NCBI GenBank assembly: GCA_963920705.1
Contig: OY987233.1
Location: 3,958,001-4,022,000 of the forward strand
Direction of reading: 5' to 3'
Length of the DNA: 64,000 nucleotides
Source of the DNA: Odiellus spinosus
Taxonomy: Eukaryota; Arthropoda; Arachnida; Opiliones; Phalangiidae
In this document: in pieces, positions 1 to 12,099 of the stretch
Layout of the letters: each line of letters opens with the position of its first letter
How positions within the stretch are numbered: the stretch's first letter is position 1
Notes under the pieces: generated by a model
Told to the model about the DNA's origin: nothing
What the model saw: only the letters and a program-made list of their open reading frames with translations
Database searches by the model: none
Made by a program: the position numbers and the translations under genes

Positions 1-316
1 GTAAATTTTGTTTTACGACAAGATTACGGTAGGCGTGGAAGTAGGCAAGACAATGGCGAATGAGATTTATATCGCTGTAGTTGATGAAGGCGGGAAACTA
101 TGCTATTTATTTTTAACAGAATGAATTCGTTTATATCGGAAGTTTGAATAATTTTTGGAGATAATTAATTTAGTGTCGTTTAAATTATAATTATATTATG
201 ATGAGCTTAATGATTCAAGATCGAGAACTTTGAAGTCAGACCTCCGGGTAATTAATACAGGTTACATTACAATTTACAATGGTCGACATTTTTTTTCGGA
301 TTTCATCGTCTCGATG
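1..316. other. Unassigned left edge
   Basis: AT-rich sequence up to the hAT-like element; I see no gene or repeat family. Confidence 0.5.
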
Positions 317-872
317 CAGCGTTGCCAGATCAAAAGTCTAAAATTATAGTACCTGGTTCCAAAAATTATCGATTTTTCTAGAAAATTATAGTACGCTATA
401 TTTTTGGCGCGAATTTTGAATTCAAATGCAAATATAAATGACGTCGCCCACGAAAATGTTATTTTGTTATGAACAAACTCTTGAGCAGACTAAACTTCAT
501 TGGTAGTGGCACGCGGGGAACCTAGCGGCAGTTAAAACACAACTTATATCCCTATTGCCAAGGCAACTCGGAGCTCTCGGGCTAGCCTATCACACGCTTT
601 GCCTCTACGGAAATACAAAAGCAGTAGGCTGTGGATCCCTAAGAGCAGAGTAATACTAAGAGTGGGCCATGTGACGAAGTACAAAGTTGACTAAAATTAA
701 AGTTTTCGATATAAAATCTACCATTTAAAAATTATCGCACAATTATCGGAAAAATGCACAAATTATCGCAAAAAGCGTACTATATAGTACGCCGTTAAAA
801 TTATAGTACGCCCAGAAATTTTTCTTGAAATTATCGAAATGTACTATAATTATAGTACGTCTGGCAACGCTG
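317..872. mobile_element. hAT-like MITE with 8-bp target duplication
   Basis: Terminal inverted repeat CAGCGTTGCCAGA at the left and TCTGGCAACGCTG at the right end, flanked on both sides by the direct repeat TCTCGATG (309-316 and 873-880). CAG...CTG ends with an 8-bp TSD are the hAT signature. There is no transposase. AATTATAGTACG and related strings occur in both orientations inside, so the ends have extended self-complementarity. Confidence 0.9.
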
Positions 873-1053
873 TCTCGATGTGATGGTATGACGTCACATG
901 ATGACGAACTCTCGTTTAGCGTCACATTGGCCAATATTATTGGGAGGTACGATTATTATAATTATTTCAAGGTTAATTATTATTTCATATTATCAAATAT
1001 CTCGATTTTTGTCTTTGAATAATAATGGTAATTTTAAAAAGTCAAAGCAATTT

Positions 1054-1056
<3 letters not shown>

Positions 1057-1091
<35 letters not shown>
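1057..1091. repeat. Poly-T tract, 35 nt
   Basis: An uninterrupted run of T. Confidence 0.95.
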
Positions 1092-1098
<7 letters not shown>

Positions 1099-1347
1099 GG
1101 TATTGGCAATAATCAAGGTGACAAGGTCAATACATTTTGAACCATTTCTAATTTTTGCGATGGGTTCATCACTCTACGTAATTGGTGTACAAGCTTTTAG
1201 GTTTGATTGTACCGAAGTGATTACGTAATTGACTACGTATTTAGCATTGCCAAAGGCTGTCGTCAGTTAAATTACTTATATTTGAATATGACGGTTTAAT
1301 AGTATAATCTATAGGAATTCGAAAAAATGTTGACGCCCAGATTGGGG

Positions 1348-1752
1348 AGATTTCCGTTAACCGACTCCCCATTAAATAACGATGGTTATAGACTATTTAG
1401 GAGCTGGGGAGTTCAGAAAAAATAATTAAAAAAATCTCCGACCACCGGAGGTTTGAGAAAAACGTATTTGAAAATTTGAAATTCCCATGCTAAAATCCCA
1501 TGCTAAAATCCCATAGAATGCGCCATAGGTTGGGATGTGTTAGGTTAGGTTAGGTTGGGTTAGATTAGATTGGGTATATTTTAGGTTGGGTTGGGTTAGA
1601 ATCTATGGGATTTAGCATGCAAACTACAAATTTTGAAATGCGTTTTTCTCAATTTTCCGATGGTTGAAGATTTTAAGTATTTTTTCTGAACTCCCCAGGT
1701 CCTAATTAGTTCAAAACCATCGTTATATGGTGGGGGTCGGTTATCGGAAACC
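1348..1752. mobile_element. Foldback element J with TTAGG-like loop
   Basis: Left end (TTTCCGTTAACCGACTCCCC, AACGATGGTTATAG, GAGCTGGGGAGTTCAG) returns inverted at the right end (CTGAACTCCCCAGGTCCTAA, ACCATCGTTATATGG, GGTCGGTTATCGGAAA). The inner arms repeat 'TTTAGCATG' / 'CATGCTAAA'. The centre (1535-1600) is a run of TTAGG/TTGGG/TTAGA pentamers. No ORF of note. Confidence 0.8.
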
Positions 1753-2951
1753 TTTCCATGAGATTTTATAGACATCATAATCTATACTTAGACTTCTATT
1801 CTATCTTTTCAGATAAATCATCATCTCCTGTGATATCATCGTCATCTATAACGTTTATGAATGGTCACTTTTGAACACTGTAGCTAGCCTTGGAGGAGAT
1901 TGCTTGTGATTCTGGACTAGTAATCATGATGGGCCATGTTCTGCAGCGTATTTTAATCCAGATAACCAGATCCATCATGATTTATCCCGCGATTGGAAAA
2001 AAGGTTCATCAAAACGGGACTAGAACATTTTTATGATCTACCTGGTGGCACTTAAAGCCTGGGCCTGGGCTAGACGCTATGCATGCTGGTACAATTACAG
2101 TGCCAAGCTTCCGGATAAACTCTCTGCTAGAACTTCAATTTTGTGTCGTCTGCTAGAACTTCCAAATATGTAAGTAAACAATATTTTTACCCACATTTTT
2201 TTGTGGTTCATTCTTAATTTTTGATTGAAAGATCAAAAATTCTACTAGAATATAATTAGCAATATACTTAGTTAAGTTTAAGTCTTACGTGATATATTAC
2301 TTGAATTTAATTGTTGGGGATCATGAACATGTTCATGAAACGAACCACGGGAAACATTTATAATTCTGTAATACTGTTATAGTTGCCTTTTGTAATGGAT
2401 ATAGGAGTTTTGGGCCTTCATTGTTTGCTCCCCCAAAGTTTTGGCGGGAATATCGGAGTTTAACAAACGCGCCAAAAATATATCTAGATTCGCATTCTTG
2501 TTAAGTATTTAAATTCCCGCGGGAAAGCCGTTTTTTTCTCGGATAAATATTGTACAATTTAAGATTGTTTCTGACTATTGAATGTTAGTATAGGGATTGG
2601 GGTTACTACCTCGAAGTGTTGCCCCGAACCGATTTTCTCATTTAGCGCTATTCGAGCGTGTAATTGAGTCGTGTTTTCAGCTCTGATGGATACGTTTTAG
2701 AGTTTGGTACCCCTCTATTTCAACCCGATATTTTGCTTTGTTCCCGAATTTTCGAACTTCCTCCATTCCCCCAGCACGGGCTTCCCGTTTATATATATTC
2801 AAATTCCTTCGTAACACCCCCATTGTTTTTTTTTGAGGGTGAGAGGTTGGAAGAATCGTACGTCCGAACACGCGTGGCAGACAGAAAATTCGGATGAAAA
2901 CAAATGTTAAGTTAAAGGGGATATGAAATTGCTATTTTAAATAACTTAAAT
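1753..2951. other. Unassigned intergenic stretch
   Basis: About 1.2 kb between element J and a C element. A 77-codon chance ORF (2664-2897) has no recognisable domain. Nothing else seen. Confidence 0.5.
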
Positions 2952-3345
2952 CAAAAGTCCATCACTTTATTCCATAAAAGTAAACAACGCCCCGTAGCTT
3001 AAGACTATCAAAAAAGGTCCAGTTTTACGTCATAGTCCATGACTTAAAAATGGACAAAAATTCATCACCCCTGTCTGGCTCGAGTGATTTGAACTCTTCC
3101 TCGATATTTTTGAGTCGGGAGAAAGGGACGGAATTTAGGCGGGCCGCGCTTGGCTATATTGTCTTCCCGCAACTCCAGAATTTCTCCGCAGAGTGTCGCT
3201 TCCTCCGCTCACTATTTACACGGCGACTGCGGCCGCTAGAGTGTCTGGAATCAGAATCTGCCGGTACATTTACCCGGACCTTATGCTGATAGTATTAAGC
3301 TACGGGACGTTGTTTACTTTCATGAAATAAAGTGATAGACTTTTG
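2952..3345. mobile_element. Foldback element C, copy 1 (complete)
   Basis: The ends are inverted repeats of ~68 bp: CAAAAGTCCATCACTTTATT at left, and AATAAAGTGATAGACTTTTG at right. The interior is CpG-rich against an AT-rich background and contains a GCGGCCGC (NotI) octamer and TCGAGTGATTTGAACTC. Non-coding; no clear TSD. Confidence 0.8.
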
Positions 3346-3883
3346 ATTTTACTCAAATCACGATAAAAAACATATTTTCATAACATTTTATAATACCTTT
3401 ACCAAATATTCGATTGATAATATCGCCTTTTAAAATTCAATTTGACCTTTAAGGGCTATCAAAATTCCTTTATTTCTCAGCATCGTCGTTAATATTTTCA
3501 ACAATCTTTCTAGAAGAATTTCTTGTCAAAGATTAAAATTTATAAAAGGTCTTAACATTCGCTATATATCAACTGTTTATTTTTTCCGTTCTGTTTAACT
3601 TGGCTCCAGTGTTATAGCAAAAGTCGTTCAATATGCCAGAGCGCTTGACAAGTGTAAACGTCGATAAATTGTCCTTAGTGCCTTTTTCTCTTTCGCACCT
3701 GAGTTCCAAAAACTCGGTCACGTTTCTGAGACCATTTTTTTTCCCCAAGAACTATACGAAATATTTTAAGGTTTTCCGTAAAGTATTCAAAAAAAAAAAA
3801 ATATATTCAAACGTCTCTGGGTTAACGCGATCAAAAGAAACTTTAAAAAAATGGTTATAAATATAGATTTAAAATATTTCCAC
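3346..3883. other. Unassigned stretch
   Basis: Between elements C1 and B1. It has a 75-codon AT-rich ORF (3633-3860) with no domain. Confidence 0.5.
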
Positions 3884-4348
3884 TTAAAGGGATACTTGGA
3901 GCTAACTTTTGAATTTATTTTCGGAATCACCATGCCAAAAAACATATTCCAGAATTTTCAAGCAATTTTTAGACACGTTTTTGGTGTTTAAACTAATTTG
4001 TAATGTTTGGCAAAATTTCCATAAATGTAAATATAAATTCGGACCAATCATATTATTTCAGCCTTCAAGAGAATTTGTAATGTCCTAACGTTGAAAGAAT
4101 AGGCCGGCATTTGATGTCTATTGGTCTTAGGCATCAAACGCCGGCCTATTCTATTAATGTTATTACATTACAAGCACTGTTGAAGGCTGAAATAGTATGA
4201 TTGGTCCGAATTTATATTTACATTTATTCAAATTTTACGAAACTTTAGAAATTTATATAAACACCAAAAACGTGTCTAAAAATTGTGAAAAAATTATCAA
4301 ATACGTTTTATTCATCTGTTCCATTTTTAGTTCAAAGTATCCCTTTAA
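3884..4348. mobile_element. TTAA-flanked foldback element B, copy 1 (complete)
   Basis: Ends TTAAAGGGATACTTGGAGCT and AAGTATCCCTTTAA, with TTAA at both borders as in piggyBac/Kolobok-type insertion. The centre is a hairpin: GGCCGGCATTTGATG / CATCAAACGCCGGCC around a 10-20 nt loop. Flanking it are GACCAATCATATTATTTCAG and its inverse. Non-coding. Confidence 0.85.
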
Positions 4349-4370
4349 ACTGTTAAATTGTCTTTCATAT

Positions 4371-4864
4371 CAGGGTTCGTACACGACCTGGAAAACCTGG
4401 AAAAGTCAGGGAATTTGCAAATTGGCCTAAAAGGTCAGGGGAAAGTCAGGGAATTTGGAAAGTGGCCCAAAAGGTCAGGGAAAAGTCAGGAAAATTGAAA
4501 ATGCTCCAATAGGTCAGGGAAACGTCAATGAATTTGAAAATAGCCCAAATGGTCAGAGAAAATAAATATTTTGGTATGTGTCAAGGAACTGTTTATGATT
4601 GTTTTACCAATCAGTTGTAACGTAATTATTATAAACTGAAAATATTTGCCTAAAGATTCAAATTGTTTCTCATATTCTGAGTAAACTATCCTGACACCGA
4701 TTGATAAACTATGTCAAATAAAATGTGGGAATTGTCAACAGCTCACTCGTAAGAATAAATTCACGAAAAAATATTAAAATTGGTCAGGGAAATTATTTAG
4801 AAAAGGTCAGGGAAAATCTGGAAAAGTCAGGGAAATTAACTTCCAAAATTTTGTACGAACCCTG
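4371..4864. mobile_element. Element F, copy 1, with 5-bp TSD
   Basis: TIR CAGGGTTCGTAC at left and GTACGAACCCTG at right, flanked by the direct repeat CATAT (4366-4370, 4865-4869). The interior begins with imperfect ~50-bp tandem units built on 'GGTCAGGGAAAAGTCAGGGA'. Elements with this GGTCAGGGAAA-rich interior are known in many animals; I do not assign a superfamily. Confidence 0.8.
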
Positions 4865-4869
4865 CATAT

Positions 4870-5372
4870 TGTAACTCTTTTTAAGGCTATGTTTAGGAAA
4901 TGAGTTTGCGTTTGCTTAATCGTTGAAAAAAATAACTTTAGCTTCTTCTTATGAGGAAAGAAAAAAAAGTAGATACGGAGGAAATGTCTTTTAAAGAGCA
5001 ACTGTGTTGCGCAACTTAGGAATAAATTATTCAAACATGATCCTACGCGATTCCTCCTCTCCTCCTTGGCCTTTTCGAAAGAGTCCTATGTTTTTCTCCC
5101 CTCGTTTGAATCGCGCAACCTTACCCCCCATCATCTACCTACCTCGAACAGGGATTTGAAACCCAATTTCGTCGCGAGATGGCGAATCTGCAGGGTGTGG
5201 TGGGAAGGCAAGGTTCGCCTTAAAGTTCACACGCCATGATTTTTTCGGAGATTTTAATTGGCATTTTATTCAACCAAATGTTTTGATTAGTTGGAGACTT
5301 TCTTTTAATTCTACGCCAAAATCAGGTGGTTCCAAATTTTTTGGCGCAATTCTGAGACTTGTTCCCTAAGTT
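4870..5372. other. Unassigned stretch
   Basis: Between F1 and B2. It contains a moderately GC-rich piece (5045-5220) with no ORF, tRNA or repeat I can identify. Confidence 0.5.
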
Positions 5373-5660
5373 TTAAAGGGAAACTTGGAGCTGAAACAGC
5401 TTTTGAATTTATTTTTTTGGCAGAAAACGTATTCCAAAATTTTTAAACTATTATTAGACCCGCTTTTAGTGTATAAATTCGGACCAATCATATTAATTCA
5501 ACCTGTAACAATGCTAGTAACGGCATAACACTGAAAGAATAGACCGGCGTTTGATCACATAGGTCTTAGGCATGAAACGCTGGCCTATTATTTTAATGTT
5601 AGGACATTACAAGCGCTATTGAATGCTGAAGTAATATGATTGGACCGAATTTATATTTAG
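5373..5660. mobile_element. Element B, copy 2 (right end lost)
   Basis: It starts TTAAAGGGAAACTTGGAGCT, contains the GACCGGCGTTTGATC / GAAACGCTGGCC hairpin, and stops after GATTGGACCGAATTTATATT. Confidence 0.8.
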
Positions 5661-5689
5661 TTGCGTTTAGACCAGGTCCAGTGTATTCT

Positions 5690-5935
5690 TTCTACTCGAA
5701 ATCGTGACGACCGGGCGAGACACGCTCCTTCGTTTTGATAGTAGCAGCGCCTACTTAGTTCCAATCTCAACCGCTAGAGGGCAATTTCGAATTCCGTATC
5801 ATGACCGTTTAGATTTTTTGGGTATTTTTGCTCTCTCCTCGGGCGAAAGCTCTGACGACAAAACTCTCAGAACCACATAACAATCGTAATATGCCTTGTT
5901 GTAAACTTGAAGCATGATTTACCTGCGTTAATGAA
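5690..5935 (+). repeat. Repeat I, copy 1
   Basis: Starts near CTACTCGAAATCGTGACGAC and runs through TAGTTCCAATCTCAACCGCT to TTGTAAACTTGAAGCATGAT. It is shared with 39795-39975 (inverted) and 40615-40910. GC-richer than its surroundings; no ORF. Confidence 0.75.
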
Positions 5936-7028
5936 TTTAGAAACTTCAGTTGGTAATTGTCCCAATCCAAACTCGGTCTATTCAACTTCCTGAGATCAGT
6001 GCGACGCTATAGGTCGTGTTATCTTTACCATTTTTATCGACTGCTCAATGGCTGCTTTATCACTTGGCGCCAATAAAAAAGCTACCGGAAGTAGAGATAC
6101 TAGAGTTTGAGCTCGACTAAATCCGTCTCCAAAATATTGTACAAGCAATTCTAAAGCTTCAAATCATTTTAAAGGCCTGTGTGTCACCCTGGAAACAAAC
6201 TCACCCTCCAGGCTTTCACTTGCCTCGCTACCCAAGGGGAAACTCGGAAGGTGTTCCTGCACTTCCAGTGTAACAGGCAGGTGACGGGCAGAAGAAATCC
6301 TAGGTCTTTAAGCTAGTTGGAAAGCGTAATCCCTAGACCTTCGAAAAAACGGAATAACATCCATGTGGTCTTTAACTTTTCTTTCTCTATATTTTCTTGA
6401 CAAACTTTTCTAACTCGAGGGAAAAACAGAAAGACATGACCCGGTTAGCAGCTGCTTGCATTTGTAACCCTTTTAGCTCCCCATACCCGGTTCTCTTTTG
6501 GAAAATATCGTCGCGTTCGTTAGGCTCCCTCGATTTTGCTTCTCTTAGCTACAAAAGCAATTTTCCGAGGGGGATTGCTCGCGTTTTACACGACCTTATA
6601 TTTTAATCTAATTATAAAACAGAGCGCTAGAGAGAAAATGAAAATCTAAGCTAAATATAAAAGGCGCCTTCTTACAACTAGAAATGAAAAACTTCGTATA
6701 TTTTACTAAAACATTGATTAAACACTAACATAAACTTTATCCAATTTGATGAAAAAATAAATTATTCTTCTTAAACCTCCCAAAATTTGGAACAAGATGT
6801 TCCGTGAGGTCACGGTAATATTTACGCAATGTGACGACTCGTTTTCTCGGCCGAATTAAGTTATTAATTAAAACTGATGCCGAATGTTTCAAGTAGCAAT
6901 AATGGTGTTTTTCTCATTAGCTTAATTACGAACTAAATACTGATATAAATCTATAAATTTAAATTTACCTACATTTTATTTTTATAACAAATTAACAATA
7001 GATTAATCAGAATTAATCAATTTAACCT
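5936..7028. other. Unassigned stretch
   Basis: No gene or repeat family recognised. Only short chance ORFs (for example 6397-6606). Confidence 0.5.
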
Positions 7029-7130
7029 TAATGATTGAAATATCAGAGAAACTACGTACTGTCTGTCTTTCTGTATGTCGGACGGTAATTCAAACTTTAC
7101 ACGCATTGTTAGAAATTGGGGAAAAAAAGG
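7029..7130. repeat. ~100-bp direct repeat, left copy
   Basis: TTAATGATTGAAATATCAGA and the following AACTACGTACT, TCTGTCTTTC and AAACTTTACACGCAT recur at 7533-7637, one on each side of element A1. Confidence 0.75.
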
Positions 7131-7162
7131 TTTTTGCAAACACCTAATCTTTTACTTCACCT

Positions 7163-7535
7163 TTAAAGGGAAAATGCAACCTAACAGATGATTTTTTATC
7201 GATTCCTTATCGTTTAAAAAGTCCTAATCCACCAGTAAAAAATTTACAAAATAAAATTAAACTAGAAATAAATTTAAAACTTACCATCAAAATAGGCTTA
7301 GCTGGATTCATGGAGATATCCTTAACTCTCAATCTAAGGATAGCGACCAATGACATTGATAATGGAGATCGTGCATTTCATATGTAAGAGCCATCGAGCA
7401 ATGTCATTGGTCGCTAGTCCTTATACGGGAAGTTCAGGTGAATCCAGTAAGTTTTAATTTATTTCTAGTTTAATATTTAAACGATAACGAATCGATAAAA
7501 AAAAAATCACTTTTTAGGTTGCATTCTCCCTTTAA
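7163..7535. mobile_element. TTAA-flanked foldback element A, copy 1 (complete)
   Basis: TTAAAGGGAAAATGCAACCT at left, AGGTTGCATTCTCCCTTTAA at right. Inside, ATCGATTCCTTATCGTTTAA and ATAGGCTTAGCTGGATTCAT are present with their inverses, so the whole element folds back. TTAA at both borders is consistent with a TTAA-targeting transposase acting in trans. Confidence 0.85.
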
Positions 7536-7637
7536 TGATTGAAATATCAGAGAAACTACGTACTTCTGTCTGTCTGTCGGAAGGTAACGCTAAACTTTAC
7601 GCGCATCATTAGCAATTAGGAAAAACCCCAAATCATT
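7533..7637. repeat. ~100-bp direct repeat, right copy
   Basis: Matches 7029-7130 with small differences. It overlaps the right TTAA of element A1 by three bases. Confidence 0.75.
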
Positions 7638-9189
7638 TTACTTTAAAATAATAATTTTTCTTCTTTTTATTTCTCAATCAAATATTAAATTGAAAGTACA
7701 CCGTATAATTTAATAAGCTAACAAATTTATAATCAAGGCAAATATAATTTGTCTTCTCATCTTCTAAAATGAGAAATAGTAAGAGTGAGAGAAGTTGCAA
7801 AGACGGTACCATGGGAAAAGGGTAGAAACGAACGAACGAACGAGCTTTGTGGACTGGTAAATTTCCCGGGAGACAAAACTGAGAAAAGTGAAACAAAATT
7901 GAGATCTTAATTACCTCTTATATACGACACTCTATTTCACTTCGAAATTACACAACTATAATTAGTTACTTCAGGTTCCATTTACTAAGAGAGAAATAGG
8001 TGCCACATCTTAGTAACCACTGGCAATAAAAATTGAACTAAGCAAATAAGGTTCATCTAGAAACATTTCCTATTAAAGCACAAATTGTGACTCAAAAATT
8101 AAACTCAAAAATTCAAAATTGCGCTTCGAAACATTTCTAATTACTTTAAATTGCTTCGTATTAAAGTCTATTTTGATAAAGCTTAAATCCAATCTTAATC
8201 CTTCTTCGTATCAAAATGTACGATACATAATTATAGGAATAATGAAACCTGATTGAAATTATCATTTATCAGGACAGAATTTTTTTTCTTTTTCCTACGT
8301 AAGGTGATAATTTTTACAAGCCAATATTGAGAAAAATTATAAGGCCGCATCGACAGGTTACCGTAAAATTTACACGTAGGCTATAACCTACTTATCTTAC
8401 TCCAGAGTAGAGCTGGGAATTCGTATAATTTTTATTTATTGGATAAAATCGACTAAATTCTCATGTATATTATCTGTCTGATTAAAAATAGCATATTTTT
8501 CATTCGAGGTAACTTATTCGAAGATAAACTAAAAAAAAAAACGTAATCCATATCCGTTTTTATCCGAAAATGGCCTTATCTTAGAATATTCCCGCGTTAT
8601 ACGTTCGGATAAAAAAATTCAAAATTTATTTTCTTGAAAAATAACGAATAAAAAGATGATTTAATATCTTAGTTTCGTTGTTTTATTTATATTCTTCGAA
8701 TTAAATGCCAATTTGAAATATTTTTCTTATATTTTAGACTAATTCTGGAAATTTGAATTTTTTTATCCGTCGTTATACGTTTGAATACGAGTAATTTGTT
8801 TCTTAGTTAAAGCGTCAAACGCTTATCTTCGGTTAAACCTTATACGTTTCATAATTATACGAATATACAAATTTAATTTTTAATTATAAACAATTTATCC
8901 GAAAATAAAATATATGAAAATATACGAATGACGGAAGATAATGGATATCAGATTCCTAGCTCTACTTATATTCAATGTGTGCATGGTCGTTACCTTAAAA
9001 GTATTCCTTTTGAGACTGAGACTAATTGAACTTTGATGAGGAACGGATATCCATGGGAACGGATTAAGACTTTTACCGCCAATGACGGGATTAGGAATTT
9101 ACGGAGTTTTTTCTCCCTTTTCCCAAACTCTATCCTGTCTCTATTTTTTCCCATTACTAAAACATATTTTTCGTCACTATAGAGAGATC
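7638..9189. other. Unassigned AT-rich stretch
   Basis: Includes a region (8400-8950) dense in TTATACG/TATCCGAA words ('ATCCGTTTTTATCCGAAAA', 'TTATACGTTCGGATAA'), which suggests another decayed foldback element; no borders found. No gene. Confidence 0.4.
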
Positions 9190-9580
9190 AATTTTTTTAT
9201 CGATTCCTTATTGTTTAAATAGCTCTAATCCACCAGTAAAAATATATATATATTAAACTAGAAATAAATTTAAAAATTACCCCGAAAATATGCTTAGCTG
9301 GATTCGTGGAGATTCTGAATTTCTTCGCGTTGAAGAGTCGGCGACCAATCGAATGTTATTGGAAGTCTCATGGAGATCTCTCCTTAACGTTGAACCCTTG
9401 CTGATTGGTCGCTGACTCTCCATGAATAATTTATTAATTAATAAATTAAATAAGCCTATTTTGATGGTAAGTTTTAATTTTATTTCTAGTTTAATATTTG
9501 TTCGTAAATTTGTTTATTGTTGGGTTAGGCCTATTTAAACGATAAGGAATCGATAAAATATCACTGCATTCTCCCTTTAA
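9190..9580. mobile_element. Element A, copy 2 (left end decayed)
   Basis: TTTATCGATTCCTTATTGTT, ATGCTTAGCTGGATTCGTGG, central CGACCAATCGAATGTTATTG, and right end GCATTCTCCCTTTAA. Confidence 0.8.
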
Positions 9581-10138
9581 AAGCCTTTTTCTTGACTTGT
9601 ATTTTCTCTCTGTACGTATAAGTAGGAGTATCTGAATAAGAGTTATTCGAGAAAGTTTTGTGGAAACGCGGAGAAGAGATCTGTGGGATTTCGTGCGAAG
9701 GGAAACCTTAAATTAAGGCTGGCATATTGTCATGCCAATGAGACCTCCCAGATGTCTGTATAAAGCGAAAACCAGATGAACTTATCCTCTTCTTCTTAGA
9801 GAAATATACTATATACAATAAGAATCTTAGATTGCGTCTAAATTACCATTACTAAACAGTATTTTCAATGGATATTATCATAGTTTTCGAGGCTGTAATA
9901 AGACGTAACTCGATGCCCAAAGGGGTAAAACTGAATTTAACTGAATCTTCCTTTTATGATATACCGAATTTTATTTTTTGATCCACCTTTTCTGTAAAGG
10001 TATGTTTTCATAATTGCCTTTTTAGCTACATGTCCCTTAGGGTGGAGTATTGGTATTATATTCGTTGCGGCGTTGCCGTTGGGAAAGACGAGAATGAAGT
10101 TAGTCCCATATGATTACTTGAAAAAACTTGAATAATAA
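9581..10138. other. Unassigned stretch
   Basis: No gene, repeat family or tandem array seen. Confidence 0.5.
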
Positions 10139-10505
10139 CAAAAGTCAATCACTTTATTCCATAAAATTAAGCAACACCACGTAACTTAATACTATCAGCA
10201 AAGGGCCAGGTAAATGCGCCAGCAGATTCTGATTCGTAGACACTCTAGCGGCCGCAATCGGTGTAAATAGTGAACGGAGGAAGCGCCACTCTGCGGAGAA
10301 ATTCCTGAGTTGGGGGAAGGCAATATAACCAAGCGCGGCCCGCCTAAATTCCGTTCCTTTCTCTAGACTCAAAATATCGAGCTGAAGAGTCCAGATCACT
10401 CGAGCTAGACAAGGGCGATGACTTTTTTTTGGCTATTTGTAAGTGATGGGCTATGACGTAAAACTGGACCTTTGCTGATAGCGTTAATCTACTTTTATTG
10501 AATAA
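10139..10505. mobile_element. Foldback element C, copy 2 (right end decayed)
   Basis: Reads CAAAAGTCAATCACTTTATT, then the C interior (CTAGCGGCCGCAATCGG, GGCCCGCCTAAATTCCG) in the opposite interior orientation to copy 1. The right TIR fades after GGACCTTTGCTGATAG. Confidence 0.75.
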
Positions 10506-10568
10506 TATATTAATTTTTTTTAATGAAACTTGGGGACCCCATTGACTTTAGGCTTTTACAACAGTAAT

Positions 10569-10674
10569 ATACTATTCATACGAGGCATAATTAACCGAGG
10601 TTTAAACCATGCTTTATTAAACCTCGTTTAAATCTAATTAAAACGGTTAATAAAGCCTCGTCTGAAGAGGGTAT
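10569..10674. mobile_element. Foldback element K, copy 1
   Basis: ATACTATTCATACGAGGCAT at left and GCCTCGTCTGAAGAGGGTAT at right with inner GAGGTTTAAACC / ACCTCGTTTAAATC arms; 106 bp. Confidence 0.7.
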
Positions 10675-11174
10675 AAGAGGTGTTGCTATTCGTTTGGACT
10701 TTGCCATCTTGTTAAACATGGAAACGCGAGTTTTGCGCCCATCCTTTCACGAGAAAAAAAAAAAGTGCTTTCTCGGGAAAACTTCAATTTCTAACAGAGG
10801 CGTAAAAATAGTGAAAAGGGCAAGGTGCATGAGGTTTATAGCTCTTAATTCTAGAACGTTCCTTATGGGCGGTTTTAGGTCATCCGACAAGATGAATTTA
10901 CCTTCAGAGCCGCCAGGCGTCTGCTCGTTTGCCCCCGCTAACCCTAACTCGATTTGATTCTAAAAAAATCTCAATTTGATATATATTTATATAATCGCAT
11001 ATTTCTTACAAGGAAAACCAGTTTCACATTTAAAATACAATATATTAAAATCATCTTTCTGAAACGTTTTAGGCAAATTAATTGCATAAATATTGTAGCA
11101 ATATTAAGCGCAAAAAAAACCAAGAATAAAACGTAACCCGAGCGTACTTTTCTCCAAAAGGTACATTTCTAGTT
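10675..11174. other. Unassigned stretch
   Basis: An 87-codon ORF (10694-10957) has no recognisable domain. Nothing else seen. Confidence 0.45.
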
Positions 11175-11588
11175 TTAAAGGGAAACTTGGAGCTAAACAT
11201 GAACCAGATTTTGAATTTATTTTCGGAATCACCGTTCCCGAAAACTTGGACACGTTTTTGGTGTTTAAATTAATTACTGAAGTTTGGTAAAATTTGTATT
11301 AAAGTAAATATAAAATCGGACCAATCATATTATTTCAGCCTTCAACAGTGCTCGTAATGTTCTAAGATTAAAATAATTGGCCGGCGTTTGATACCCGAGA
11401 TCTTAGGCATCAAGCACCGGCCTATTCTTTTAATGTTAAGACAAGACATTACAAGCGCTGTTGAAGGCTGAAATAATATGATTGGTCCGAATTTATATTT
11501 ACCGTCATCGAAATTTTACCAAACTTAATTAAATTGAACACCAAAAACCTGTCTAAACATTCTGAAAAAATCCGATTCCGAGCTCTAA
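11175..11588. mobile_element. Element B, copy 3
   Basis: It starts TTAAAGGGAAACTTGGAGCT. The hairpin GGCCGGCGTTTGATACC / GCATCAAGCACCGGCC is at the centre; the right TIR is decayed (GAGCTCTAACAG). Confidence 0.8.
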
Positions 11589-11869
11589 CAGAAATTAAAG
11601 TTTAAACTTCCAAAATGTGTTGCACCTTCCAGTTAATTGTTTTTTATGTTATAGCTCCATATATACACAGATTCAATAGCTTTTCAAACCTATCGGAAAC
11701 TAATAACAGCGAGCGGAACAAATTAGACCAAATTTTCCCCTTTACAACCCCCTCTCCTCCTGTAACGTAGTTCTTATTCATATATGAATGATCTGTTTTT
11801 CCCGAGGATAAATTTCCGGCACGAGTTGGGTGTAAGGAGAAATTGCTTCCCGTAGTTGGATGTTGTAAC

Positions 11870-11900
11870 GTTGAATATATATATATATATGTATATATAT
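11870..11900. repeat. (AT)n microsatellite
   Basis: A run of AT dinucleotides with one GT interruption, in an otherwise unassigned stretch (11589-12094). Confidence 0.85.
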
Positions 11901-12099
11901 GATTTGGGCGGCTAGGAGCTCTTTCATCTATCACTCTCGTAGCTAAGGTCCTAATTGGCCCCACCCAATTTATCCAGCGAACTCTCCGAATAGTTGAGAA
12001 ATATTGAATGAGTCTCGGATCTGGAAACTAGTTTCAAACATCCAATCCTAAAACCTAACGCGTTCAAGGGATTATGAACGGAATATCAAACCAATTAGC

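Noticed and set aside
1535-1600. A telomere
   Set aside because: The TTAGG units are few and degenerate, and lie inside a foldback element with ordinary sequence on both sides.
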